Source: Lawsonibacter celer
GTDB taxonomy: Bacteria > Bacillota > Clostridia > Oscillospirales > Oscillospiraceae
Reading direction: 5' to 3'
Assembly (NCBI RefSeq): GCF_014281125.1
Contig: NZ_JACOEA010000010.1
Span: 1-44,456 of the forward strand
DNA: 44,456 nt
A program made the translations under genes and the position numbers. Below the pieces are notes generated by a model. That model was not told the origin of the DNA. It saw nothing but the letters and a program-made list of their open reading frames with translations, and made no database searches. Below are positions 16,191 to 23,760 of the stretch, piece by piece (positions within the stretch are counted from its first letter, which is position 1; every line of letters starts with the position of its first letter).

Positions 16191-16219
16191 AGTATATCAG
16201 CCCGAAAACCGGAAGTCAA
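16191..16219 (-). promoter_or_regulatory. sigma-A promoter of rplU operon
   Basis: On the minus strand TTGACT, 17-base spacer, TATACT. Confidence 0.85.
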
Positions 16220-16239
16220 GCCCTTTTCTCCGTTTCCCC

Positions 16240-16611
16240 TTACAAAGCGGGGAAAAACGCCCCGCACGCCGCCGGGACCAGGTAGGCCTGCCCGTGGGCG
16301 CCCAGGCACGCCGCGGTGAAGAGAGCCAATCCCGCCGCCGCGGCTCCGCAGAAGATGCCAGCCCCCTTCAGGGAAACTGCCTCCCGGTTGCGCCCCATGC
16401 TGAAAAAGACGCAGCTGAGAAGAATCAGCCCGCACCACAGCCCCACTCTGAGGAACATGCCCCAGAAGGCCAGAAAGCCCGGTGCAATGGGCCGCGCCGC
16501 CGTCTCGGCCAGGGAAAAGGCCATAAAGTGCGCCCTGACGCACAGCCCGATGGAGAGCACACCCGCGGCCACCGGCGCCAGAAACAGCCAATAGGTTTTT
16601 TGTCTTTCCAT
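16240..16611 (-). CDS. hypothetical four-helix membrane protein
   Basis: 123 residues starting MERQKTYWLFLAPVAAGVLS, with four hydrophobic segments (about 7-27, 44-66 in two parts, 83-102, 105-122) and short polar loops. The ATG at 16611 follows AGGGGAG. It lies just downstream of the lipoprotein gene (65 bases), so they are probably co-transcribed. No family recognised. Confidence 0.6.
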   Translation of the reverse strand: MERQKTYWLFLAPVAAGVLSIGLCVRAHFMAFSLAETAARPIAPGFLAFWGMFLRVGLWCGLILLSCVFFSMGRNREAVSLKGAGIFCGAAAAGLALFTAACLGAHGQAYLVPAACGAFFPAL

Positions 16612-16676
16612 ATCGATCTCCCCTTTCGTATTGCAGCCAAATTTCCACTACATTATATAGTTGCAGGCTTTTTCCG

Positions 16677-17381
16677 TCAGGGGGCCTGCTCGCCCTCCGG
16701 CGTGTACCAGGCCGCGTCCCCCACCATAAGCTCCTGCGTCCAGGCGCTGAATTCCTCCTCCGTCACCGTCTGGCCAGCAATTGCGTACTCCCATGAGTCC
16801 GCATAGCCCAGGATCTCCAGCGCGGCTATGCCGTTTTCGAAATATAATCTGCAATAGTGGTTGCTGGCCGCCCCGCTGGAGCCCACAAACACGCCGTTGG
16901 TCTGGATGGCGTTCATGCCCCGGTGGACCATCTGCACCCCATAAAAGGCGTCCTCCTCCCGCTTCAGGACCAGATAATCGCCGCTGCCGGGGCCCGCGAT
17001 GCAGAGGATCAGCTCCGCGCCCCCGTCCCCGTCCAGCTCCTGAAGAGTCAGCTTGAGAAGCTGCCCTGTCTCTGTGGGAAGCCCGGCGCAGTACTCGGCC
17101 AGGGTAAGGCTCTCGCTCTCAGGCTCCTCCGCCGCCATATCCAGGGTGTAGGCAAAGGAAGCGCCCTCCTGCAAAATGGGCAGGAAGCCCTGAAGGGCCT
17201 CCCAGTCTCCGTCGGGGAGCCGCCCCTCCAGAGCGGCAGCGTTCAGCTGGGGGAACAGGGCCTCCGCCGCCAACTCAGGGGTGGGGGGGATGTCAGCGAC
17301 CGGCGGCTTCGGAGCGGCGGCCGTGCAGGCGGACAGCAGCGCCAGCAGAAGCGCTGCCAGCAGAAGTGCAGGGGATCTCAT
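16677..17381 (-). CDS. putative lipoprotein of unknown function
   Basis: 234 residues with lipoprotein signal LLLALLSACTAA (lipidated Cys about residue 20), then a soluble domain containing LKLTLQELDGDGGAELILCI, the kind of Asp-rich DGDG loop seen in FG-GAP/VCBS-like or 'DxDGxxE' domains. ATG at 17381 is six bases after AAGGAGGC; the frame opens 12 codons earlier without a ribosome site. Predicted to be anchored on the outer membrane face. No specific function can be given. Confidence 0.65.
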   Translation of the reverse strand: MRSPALLLAALLLALLSACTAAAPKPPVADIPPTPELAAEALFPQLNAAALEGRLPDGDWEALQGFLPILQEGASFAYTLDMAAEEPESESLTLAEYCAGLPTETGQLLKLTLQELDGDGGAELILCIAGPGSGDYLVLKREEDAFYGVQMVHRGMNAIQTNGVFVGSSGAASNHYCRLYFENGIAALEILGYADSWEYAIAGQTVTEEEFSAWTQELMVGDAAWYTPEGEQAP

Positions 17382-17504
17382 AGAGACGCCTCCTTTATTT
17401 TTTATGTATAAAAGCATCCCAGTATAGCAGTCTACCCTGCGGGCGGTCTTTACACAGCGGCAACAAAGGGGTAAAAAAGGGTAACACCCGACCTGGGCCC
17501 CCGT

Positions 17505-18605
17505 TCACTCCGCCAGGCGGCCGAAATACCACCCGGTGACCCCCTCTTTCTTGGCCAGGCAGCCGCCCCGGACCCGCCGGACCACGCTGAGCACATCCCC
17601 CGGCTCCACCGGCAGGTGGTAGTCGGTGGAGTCCTCGCATTTGAGCATGCCGTCCTCCTCATACAAGTAGCTGTTGAGAATATCCAGCTCCCAGCCGGTC
17701 TCCAGGTGACGGCAGCGGGAGAACTCCCCGCCGTGCGACAGCAGCTCTACCCGGTTATGCCCCCAGCGGATGTTGATGGACCGCTCCGAGGGCGCCTGGG
17801 CATCCAGAGCGGCGGCCTTCGGCAGTCCGTCGTAGGCCGCCCAGGAAAAGGCCCCGCCCGGCTCCTCCGGCAGGATGAGGGCGTTGAGCTGCCCGTCCAG
17901 TTTGAGGACACAGCCCCCGTCGATGCTGGCGATGCGACTTTCCCCATCCAGCAGGGGCGCGGCAGAGGGCACATCCGGGTTGTAAAGGGTCACCGGCCAG
18001 TGGCCCACCACGCACCAGCGGCTAAAGTGGTGCCCCTGGTTGAGAAAGTCGTCGTTCTTCATGCAGTGCCAGGCGGACAGACGCTCCAGATCAGTCTCCC
18101 GGGGCACCCCGCCGTGGACAAACAGGTAGTGCTCGTTGACCAAAATCGTGGGCATGGCGCTCAGCCACGCCAGCTCCGCCGGAAACCGCGCCCGGAGCCG
18201 CCTGCGCATCTCCTCCAGGTCGTGGGGTGCCTGCCCCGCATAGCCCGCCGCCCGGGCCATCTGGAGCAGGAGGCTGCGCTCCCCCCACACCCCCAGATAG
18301 TGGTGGTAAAACGACTGGGGCAGCTGCGCCCCGTGGGCAAACTCCGCCACCAGACTGTCGCAGTTTCCGCTCAAGGCGTACACTGTCTGGTGTTTGGACA
18401 GCTCCATAAGAAAGCGCAGGGTGCCCAGGCTGTCCGGCCCCTTCTCAATTAGATCTCCCACCAGCACCAGAATATCGTCCCCGGTCACCCGGGCGGTCTG
18501 GAGCAGGCCCTTTAAAAACGGCAGATTGCCGTGAATATCGCTGATCGCCAGCACCCGCCGCCCGGCCGGGAATTGGGCGCGGAGGACTGCCGCCCGCTTT
18601 TCCAT
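17505..18605 (-). CDS. metallophosphoesterase (Ser/Thr phosphatase / ApaH-like)
   Basis: 366 residues. The N-terminal calcineurin-like phosphoesterase domain has AISDIHGNLPFL (metal ligands Asp and His), LVGDLIEKGPDS (bridging Asp), LSGNCD (Asn) and a downstream VVGHWPV (His) with a further His in LFVHGG. All dinuclear-metal ligands are therefore present. The C-terminal 120 residues form a small beta-rich domain ending near GWYFGRLAE. Similar Firmicutes proteins resemble protein phosphatases or diadenosine tetraphosphatases; the substrate cannot be chosen from sequence. Transcribed alone, with the terminator of prmA upstream. Confidence 0.8.
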   Translation of the reverse strand: MEKRAAVLRAQFPAGRRVLAISDIHGNLPFLKGLLQTARVTGDDILVLVGDLIEKGPDSLGTLRFLMELSKHQTVYALSGNCDSLVAEFAHGAQLPQSFYHHYLGVWGERSLLLQMARAAGYAGQAPHDLEEMRRRLRARFPAELAWLSAMPTILVNEHYLFVHGGVPRETDLERLSAWHCMKNDDFLNQGHHFSRWCVVGHWPVTLYNPDVPSAAPLLDGESRIASIDGGCVLKLDGQLNALILPEEPGGAFSWAAYDGLPKAAALDAQAPSERSINIRWGHNRVELLSHGGEFSRCRHLETGWELDILNSYLYEEDGMLKCEDSTDYHLPVEPGDVLSVVRRVRGGCLAKKEGVTGWYFGRLAE

Positions 18606-18660
18606 GGGATCACCTCTTTTTCAGGGATAGTGTATCACAGCGCCCCCCTCAGGGCAAGAA

Positions 18661-18694
18661 GGACCGGACGTTCTCCCGTGGAAACGTCCGGTCC
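18661..18694 (-). terminator. terminator after prmA
   Basis: Twelve-base perfect arms GGACCGGACGTT and complement around a 10-base loop. The following tract on the minus strand (TTCTTG) is modest. Confidence 0.65.
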
Positions 18695-18708
18695 GCGCTC
18701 GGTCATCT

Positions 18709-19653
18709 TCACTTCATACGGGCGGCAAAGGCCACCCAGCCCTTCTGCTCCCGGCGTTCCACCACTTCCAGCCCGTTTTTCTCCAGAGCGGCGCGCACCT
18801 CGGCGGCGCGGGTGTCAATGATGCCGGAGCATAGGAACACGCCCTCCGGGGCCAGGAACCGGCCCGCCTGGGCGGAGAGGGGGATGATTACGTCCGCCAC
18901 GATGTTAGCCAGCACCAGGGCATACCGCCGCTCGGCCAGCTCCGCCGCCAAGGCCTCGTCCCCCAGCACATTGCCCGCACGCACGGTATAGCGGTCGGCC
19001 CCGATCCCGTTCATGGCGGCATTTTCATAGGCCACGCCCACCGCCTTGGGATCAATATCCACCGCCACGGCGGCAGAGGCTCCCAGGGCCAGGGCGGCAA
19101 TGGACAGAATGCCGCTGCCGCAGCCCAGGTCCAGCACCGGCCGGCCGGGCACGGTATAGCGCTCCACCCCCATCAGGCACAGTTGGGTGGAGGCGTGGCT
19201 GCCCGTGCCGAAGGTGAGGCCGGGATTGAGGTACAGGGGCGTCCTGCCCGGGGGGACGGGCCGCCCCCGCTCCCACTCGGGCACAATGTAAAGCCGCTCC
19301 CCCACGGCCATTGGCCTATAGTACTTCTTCCAGCTGTGGGCCCAGTCGTTCTCCCCCAGTGCGGCGGAGGTGTAGTCCCGGTCCACGCCGGCCAGCCAGG
19401 CGTGCAGCTGGGCCTGGCCGTCCGCGTCGTCCGGCACATAGAACTTCACCCGGCACACGCCCCGCATCCGCTCCAGCAGCTCGTCGTCCACATAGTCCCA
19501 GTACTGACGGTTCTCCTCCAGGAAGCGCCGGAATTCCTCCTCGTCCTCGATCACCAGCCCTGTGACCCCGTTTCCGGTCAGCCGGGCGGTCAGATCGTCC
19601 AGCTCCTCCGGGCGGGCCTCCAGGGTGATCTCCAGCCAGCGAATATCCTCCAT
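18709..19653 (-). CDS. prmA: ribosomal protein L11 methyltransferase
   Basis: 314 residues. The N-terminal substrate-recognition domain begins RWLEITLEARPEELDDL. The SAM-binding Rossmann domain has VLDLGCGSGILSIAALALG (motif I), VAVDIDPKAV (motif II) and LVLANIVADVIIPL (motif IV, NPPY position). GLTFGTGSHASTQLCL is the PrmA hallmark. It trimethylates L11. The start ATG overlaps the stop of degV by one base (TGATG), indicating coupling. Confidence 0.93.
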   Translation of the reverse strand: MEDIRWLEITLEARPEELDDLTARLTGNGVTGLVIEDEEEFRRFLEENRQYWDYVDDELLERMRGVCRVKFYVPDDADGQAQLHAWLAGVDRDYTSAALGENDWAHSWKKYYRPMAVGERLYIVPEWERGRPVPPGRTPLYLNPGLTFGTGSHASTQLCLMGVERYTVPGRPVLDLGCGSGILSIAALALGASAAVAVDIDPKAVGVAYENAAMNGIGADRYTVRAGNVLGDEALAAELAERRYALVLANIVADVIIPLSAQAGRFLAPEGVFLCSGIIDTRAAEVRAALEKNGLEVVERREQKGWVAFAARMK

Positions 19654-20525
19654 CAGCGCTGCCTCCCCAGGAAGAAGAGCGCCACAGTCCCCGGGCCGGA
19701 GTGGGCGCCGATGACCGGGCCTACCTGGTTGAGAAACACGGACTTGACGCCGAAGCGGCGCTTCACTTCCTCTGCCACCTTTTTGGCGTCCGCCTCGCAG
19801 TCGCCGTGGCTGATAAACACCACCTGCCCGGCCGGGTCCACCACACTCTCCTCCATGTGGTCCACCAGGGCGGTGAGGGAGGCGCCCCGCCCTCTGGCGG
19901 TCCCCACCTTTACCAGCCGCCCCTCGTTATCCATATGCATCACCGGCTTGATGGACAGCATGGTTCCCAGCACAGCGGTGGCAGCGGACACGCGGCCGCC
20001 CCGCTTCAGGAAATGCAGGTCCTCCACCGTAAACCAGTGGCACAGATGGAGCTTGTTTTCCTCTACCCAGTCCCGGATCTCGTCAATGCTCTTCCCCTGC
20101 CGCTTTTGGGCCACGGCGTGCCAGAGCAGCAGGCCCTGCCCCAGGGAGGCGCTCAGGGTGTCCACCACGTAGAACTTCCGCTCCGGATACTTTTCCGTGA
20201 GCTCCTTTGCCGCAATCCGGACCGAATCGCAGGTGGCGGAGAGGGCGGAGGAAAAGGTCAGGAACAGCACGTCCTTTCCGGCCGCCAGCACCGGCTCCAG
20301 CCGGGCGGTCACGTCGGCCACGTTGACCGCCGCCGTGGTGGCCATCTCCCCCTCGCGCAGAGCCTTGTAAAAGGCCTTTGGGGACATATCCCGGTTGTCC
20401 GGCCAGTTCAGATGGGTCTTCCCCTTGATCGTAAAGGAGAGCGGCAGCACCTCCAGCTCCATTTCCTTTACCATAGAAGCCGTCAGGTCTGCCGAGGAGT
20501 CGGTGGCCAGCAGATATTCGCTCAT
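19653..20525 (-). CDS. DegV-family fatty-acid-binding protein
   Basis: 290 residues starting MSEYLLATDSSADLTASMVK, with the DegV signature: an N-terminal DSSADL, FLTFSSALSATCDS and a conserved DTLSASLGQGLL lid region, then SIKPVMHMDNEGRLVKVGTARGR. DegV/FakB proteins bind a fatty acid and present it to FakA kinase; no fakA is visible here. Start 20525 follows GGAGGG; an upstream in-frame ATG at 20567 lies inside the previous gene. Middle gene of DUF1836-degV-prmA. Confidence 0.88.
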   Translation of the reverse strand: MSEYLLATDSSADLTASMVKEMELEVLPLSFTIKGKTHLNWPDNRDMSPKAFYKALREGEMATTAAVNVADVTARLEPVLAAGKDVLFLTFSSALSATCDSVRIAAKELTEKYPERKFYVVDTLSASLGQGLLLWHAVAQKRQGKSIDEIRDWVEENKLHLCHWFTVEDLHFLKRGGRVSAATAVLGTMLSIKPVMHMDNEGRLVKVGTARGRGASLTALVDHMEESVVDPAGQVVFISHGDCEADAKKVAEEVKRRFGVKSVFLNQVGPVIGAHSGPGTVALFFLGRQR

Positions 20526-20541
20526 ACGCGTCCCTCCAAAA

Positions 20542-21105
20542 TCAATCTTTGGCGGTCTCCCGCTCATTTTTTCGCTTCAGCTTTTCCGCCTGACCGGCCA
20601 GAGGCGGCCGGCGGGCCATAATATCCAGCACCCGCTGGCAGGCCAGCTGGTCGGCATAGCTGCGCAGGGCCAGGCTTAAAGCCAGGCGGGGCAGCTCCTC
20701 TGCCCCGGCGCTGCCGTCCAGGCAGCCCGCCGTCACGTCCAGCGCCCGGTCCAACTCCTGCTGGAACATATCATAAAGGGCCTCCGGCTCCCGCCCCTCC
20801 GCAGCGGAGGAGAGCAGCCGGGCCGCGTCCTTCACCGAGAGCACCTGCTTGAGGGCGCACAGGGCGGTCAGATAGGCCAGATGGGTGCGGGAATACCGCT
20901 TCCCCTCCGCCCGGGGCAGGGCGCCGTCCTTGATATAGTTGTTTACCATGGCGGAAGTGAGGCTCTCCCCCTCCCCATAGTGGATCAGCTGCCGGGGCAT
21001 ATAGGAGATCAGCTGATCCATATACAGCCCGATATCCGGCAGCGCGTCCCATTCCGCCGGGCGCTCCCCCTCCAGGCGCCCCTTTAATTCCCGCAGTTCC
21101 TCCAT
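20542..21105 (-). CDS. DUF1836 domain protein (putative MerR-like regulator)
   Basis: 187 residues starting MEELRELKGRLEGERPAEWD. The DUF1836 core is GESLTSAMVNNYIKDGALPRAEGKRYSRTHLAYLTALCALKQVLS, which looks like a winged helix of the MerR type (NNYIKxGxLP). It is followed by a helical C-terminal half. The ATG at 21105 has AAGGG nine bases upstream; the ATG at 21114 directly abuts it. A cytoplasmic DNA-binding role is likely but no target is known. Lies 16 bases upstream of degV, so cotranscribed. Confidence 0.75.
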   Translation of the reverse strand: MEELRELKGRLEGERPAEWDALPDIGLYMDQLISYMPRQLIHYGEGESLTSAMVNNYIKDGALPRAEGKRYSRTHLAYLTALCALKQVLSVKDAARLLSSAAEGREPEALYDMFQQELDRALDVTAGCLDGSAGAEELPRLALSLALRSYADQLACQRVLDIMARRPPLAGQAEKLKRKNERETAKD

Positions 21106-21251
21106 GCTCGGCATCCCTTTCTAATCTTTAAAATGATATGATGCGGTTTTTGTTTTATTATAGCACGAGTCGCTCGCCTCTGTAAAGCACTTTTTTCCTG
21201 AAATTGGGTTTTTAAATTATAGTCAGTTTTGCACAATTTTTTTAGTTTTCG

Positions 21252-21280
21252 TTGACATTTTACCGTCGTTTTGGTATGTT
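21252..21280 (+). promoter_or_regulatory. sigma-A promoter of module B
   Basis: TTGACA, a 17-base spacer and TATGTT. The distance from here to the leader block is identical to that in module A. Confidence 0.6.
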
Positions 21281-21317
21281 AATTGTAAGGAAGCTGAAGC
21301 CAATGCTGCCATATACT

Positions 21318-21352
21318 GGCGCAGAGAAAGGAGCAGTCCAATGATTGATTAG
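21318..21352 (+). promoter_or_regulatory. conserved leader block of module B with a 3-codon mini-ORF
   Basis: GGCGCAGAGAAAGGAGCAG then TCCAATGATTGATTAG. Identical to the module A block at 22 of 28 bases, with the same ribosome site and spacing; the mini-ORF is Met-Ile-Asp-stop. Confidence 0.5.
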
Positions 21353-21435
21353 TTAAGCCAGTTAGCGCCGTGATCCGTAAAGCCGATGAGACCTTAATCC
21401 TTTTATCTGACAACAATACAAAGGAGGATTTCCAA

Positions 21436-22417
21436 ACGTTAAAACGGTTTAAACGAATCATCAGCTTACTTTTGTGCATGTCTTTGATTTTCGTGCCTGC
21501 CTCCGCGGTCGACTCTGAGGACCAGGATATGACCAGGAAAGTTTCGGTACTTATAACTGATACAGAGGCGATCCCTCTGGATGGCTTGGCTGCCTATGCG
21601 CTGACCAGAAGCGTTCCATCTGATGGTATTGTGCTTTCACTCCCGGTTACTACAAGGATAACCGAGGAAGCAACGAGTACCGTCATTGATTTGTCCGATA
21701 CATATCAGCTTACCAGCCGTGAGCAGCAAATTGTCGCGGCAGACTATATCCTTGATCCCAGCGGATACTCTGCGGATTTTATTGCATCGACGGATTCGGA
21801 CACAAAGTTGGAATTAACCACAGGCCTGGAATTCGGCGTAACCCGTGCCACTCCCAGTGCAAGCGGAGAGGATTATCAGGAACGGAATGACTGGTCCTCT
21901 ACATTAAGCTATACCCGCAAAAGTGCAGAGCGATATTATTTCGGAAATCTTGCCGAAAATAACGGTTATCTCTATGACTGGGTACAATCTATTTGTATAC
22001 AAGGGTTTGCACTAGAGCCTAGTAGCATTTCGCTCTCTTATAGCTATAATGTTTAAAGATGACTATGGAAATTTTGTAGAAAATATCATCGGAGTTTATC
22101 ATAGGGATGATCCTGGTTTTAAGCCGCTCTCTGATAGTGCGGGATCCGGTGTTGCCTTTCAATATAAACCCGGAGTGCTCATATCTGCTTCCAGATTTTA
22201 TCTGTCATGCTACGGAAACAACAGCAATATAAATCCGCCTGGGACCGCAGTTGGATCCACCGGAGGCTCCTTTAACATCTACGGAAATGTTGCTATGATT
22301 CCCAGAGAAGGGATTTCATTCTCCTATTCTTATCCCTTTGGAATTAGCGTTGGATCCTCCGGTCAGGATGTAGTCATAGATTGTCATACTATGCTTATGG
22401 CGCAGCTTTACCGCTAG
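21436..22417 (+). pseudogene. secreted protein of module B, with ACG at the start position and a +1 frameshift
   Basis: A perfect ribosome site AAGGAGG (21421-21427) is followed, at eight bases, by ACG instead of ATG. From there the frame encodes a signal peptide LKRFKRIISLLLCMSLIFVP-ASA and a mature part beginning VDSEDQD. It stops at 22054-22056 (GTT TAA). The next frame (from 22049, FKDDYGNFVENIIGVYHRDD onward) continues for 120 codons to 22417. Removing one T of GTTTAAA restores a single frame of about 326 codons, so a one-base insertion is likely. The only orthodox starts upstream (GTG 21370) lack a ribosome site. The product would be a secreted, Ser/Tyr/Gly-rich, probably beta-rich protein similar in plan to module A. 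Low GC. No family recognised; sequencing error is an alternative. Confidence 0.6.
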
Positions 22418-22441
22418 CTATACCGCGAGAAGGTGAACACC

Positions 22442-22603
22442 TTGAATATTCCCTGCCTGATCGGCATCATTTTCCTCCCATTTTTGGTAAGGGAAATAAT
22501 CCGCAATACCGTAAAACCGGATCCGCGGGACAAATTCCGGGACGCCCTTCCCTATTGCATAGTCATGGCCCTTGTCCTGATCCTGCTTTGGATCTCCGGC
22601 TGA
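22442..22603 (+). CDS. small two-helix membrane protein of module B
   Basis: 53 residues: LNIPCLIGIIFLPFLVREII, a charged loop (RNTVKPDPRDKFRDALP) and a second helix (YCIVMALVLILLWISG). Start is TTG at 22442 with AAGGTG six bases upstream; GTG at 22433 is too close to the site. It follows the broken secreted protein by 24 bases, mirroring the small gene of module A. Not recognised in any family. Confidence 0.5.
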   Translation: MNIPCLIGIIFLPFLVREIIRNTVKPDPRDKFRDALPYCIVMALVLILLWISG

Positions 22604-22629
22604 ACGGGATGCGGGAAGGAGGCTGATTT

Positions 22630-23136
22630 TTGAAGCGCAAAAGAATCCTGATTGTGATCGCCATAGTGTTCTGTGTGGTTTGTCTTACAGGAGGGATACT
22701 GTATACCGTGCTGGCCGCCCGGCTGCCATTTCTGACGTGGAGCAACAGTATTTCCGTCGATGCGCTCTCTGTAGCTGGTATGAACTATGGCTTTCAGTCG
22801 GGAGAACCATTTAGGACCTATACGCTGACCCGAGAAGAAGTGGACCAGGTGATCTCCTTACTCAACCAGCTCTCGCCAGAAAAAATCACATTTTATAATT
22901 CCGGCAGAGCGATAGGCGTGGACTTTCTTTTGTATCTGGAGGGAAACGGAAAACGTTATATTTTAAAATCCTACCTACAAACGCCAGAGCCACTTCTCTA
23001 TGTTTCGGAAGATGATTGGGAGCCATCGTTTTACCCCGACCTATTTGGTTTTCGTTCCAGTACCTTTGTTAAGGACCCCGCGCTTTTTGAATTTCTGGTG
23101 AGCCTCATCCCCGAGGGCAGCCGCCACCCAGAATAA
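22630..23136 (+). CDS. membrane-anchored protein of unknown function
   Basis: 168 residues starting MKRKRILIVIAIVFCVVCLT: a basic tip, one N-terminal transmembrane helix (about 6-28) and an extracytoplasmic domain of about 135 residues with alternating strands and helices (YTLTREEVDQVISLLNQL, GVDFLLYLEGNGKRYILKSY). The spacing of strands resembles small 'DUF5301/YfjS-like' sensor domains, but I cannot name a family. Start is TTG at 22630, seven bases after AAGGAGG. It ends in a strong terminator and is likely the third gene of module B; module A has no equivalent. Confidence 0.6.
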   Translation: MKRKRILIVIAIVFCVVCLTGGILYTVLAARLPFLTWSNSISVDALSVAGMNYGFQSGEPFRTYTLTREEVDQVISLLNQLSPEKITFYNSGRAIGVDFLLYLEGNGKRYILKSYLQTPEPLLYVSEDDWEPSFYPDLFGFRSSTFVKDPALFEFLVSLIPEGSRHPE

Positions 23137-23151
23137 GACAGCAGACGTCCC

Positions 23152-23188
23152 CGCCCGGCCCGCTTTGAAAAGCGGGCCGGGCGTTTTT
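23152..23188 (+). terminator. intrinsic terminator
   Basis: Fourteen-base perfect arms CGCCCGGCCCGCTT and complement around TGAA, then TTTTT. Confidence 0.9.
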
Positions 23189-23220
23189 CCATTGCTCCTT
23201 TGCGCGGAGTGATCTTTTTC

Positions 23221-23278
23221 TTGACGCAAGTCCGAAATCGTACTATACTTTTCCATGCCGCAAGTCCAAAATCATACT
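23221..23278 (+). promoter_or_regulatory. MarR promoter with two operator repeats
   Basis: -35 TTGACG (23221-23226), 17-base spacer, -10 TATACT (23244-23249). Direct repeats CGCAAGTCCGAAATCGTACT (23225-23244) and CGCAAGTCCAAAATCATACT (23259-23278) lie 34 bp apart. Each carries AAGT-N10-ACT(T), a MarR-like half-palindrome. One repeat fills the spacer and the other covers the start of the transcript, the ideal place for autorepression. Confidence 0.7.
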
Positions 23279-23298
23279 TATCGAGAGGAGCCGCGCCC

Positions 23299-23760
23299 AT
23301 GGAGCTTGAGCGGGAACTGCGTGCCTTTAACGCCTTTTTTAAAGAGATGGACGACCTGTATCACGATCTGGCGATAGGCGCGGGCCTGTCCGACAGCGCC
23401 TTTGACATTTTTTACACCCTGCGCACCCTGGGGGAGGGCTGCCTGCAGCGGGATGTGTGCGGCTGCTCCTTTGTGAGCAAGCAGACCGTCAACTCCTCCA
23501 TCCGCACCCTGGAGCGCAGGGGGCTGCTCTCCCTGCGCCCCGGAAAGGGCCGAAATCTGCACATCTATCTGACCCCCGCCGGCCGGCAGCTGATGGAGGA
23601 GCGCATTGACCCGGTGCTCCGCATGGAGGTGCGGGCCTTTTCCACACTGTCCGCCGCAGACCGGGCCGAGCTGCTGCGGCTGAACCGGGCCTATCTGGAC
23701 GCGCTCCGGTCCCACGCCGGAGCGCAAACCTTTGATCCACAGGAGAATCCGCTTTTATGA
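23299..23760 (+). CDS. MarR-family transcriptional regulator
   Basis: 153 residues: an N-terminal dimerisation helix, then a winged helix with GCLQRDVCGCSFVSKQTVNSSIRTLERRGLL (recognition helix) and the wing LRPGKGRNLHIYLTPAGRQL. ATG at 23299 follows GAGAGGAG; the frame opens earlier but without signals and would overlap the promoter. Its stop overlaps the MATE start (ATGA), so regulator and pump are coupled. The two operator-like repeats just upstream suggest autorepression relieved by a ligand exported by the pump. Confidence 0.88.
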   Translation: MELERELRAFNAFFKEMDDLYHDLAIGAGLSDSAFDIFYTLRTLGEGCLQRDVCGCSFVSKQTVNSSIRTLERRGLLSLRPGKGRNLHIYLTPAGRQLMEERIDPVLRMEVRAFSTLSAADRAELLRLNRAYLDALRSHAGAQTFDPQENPLL

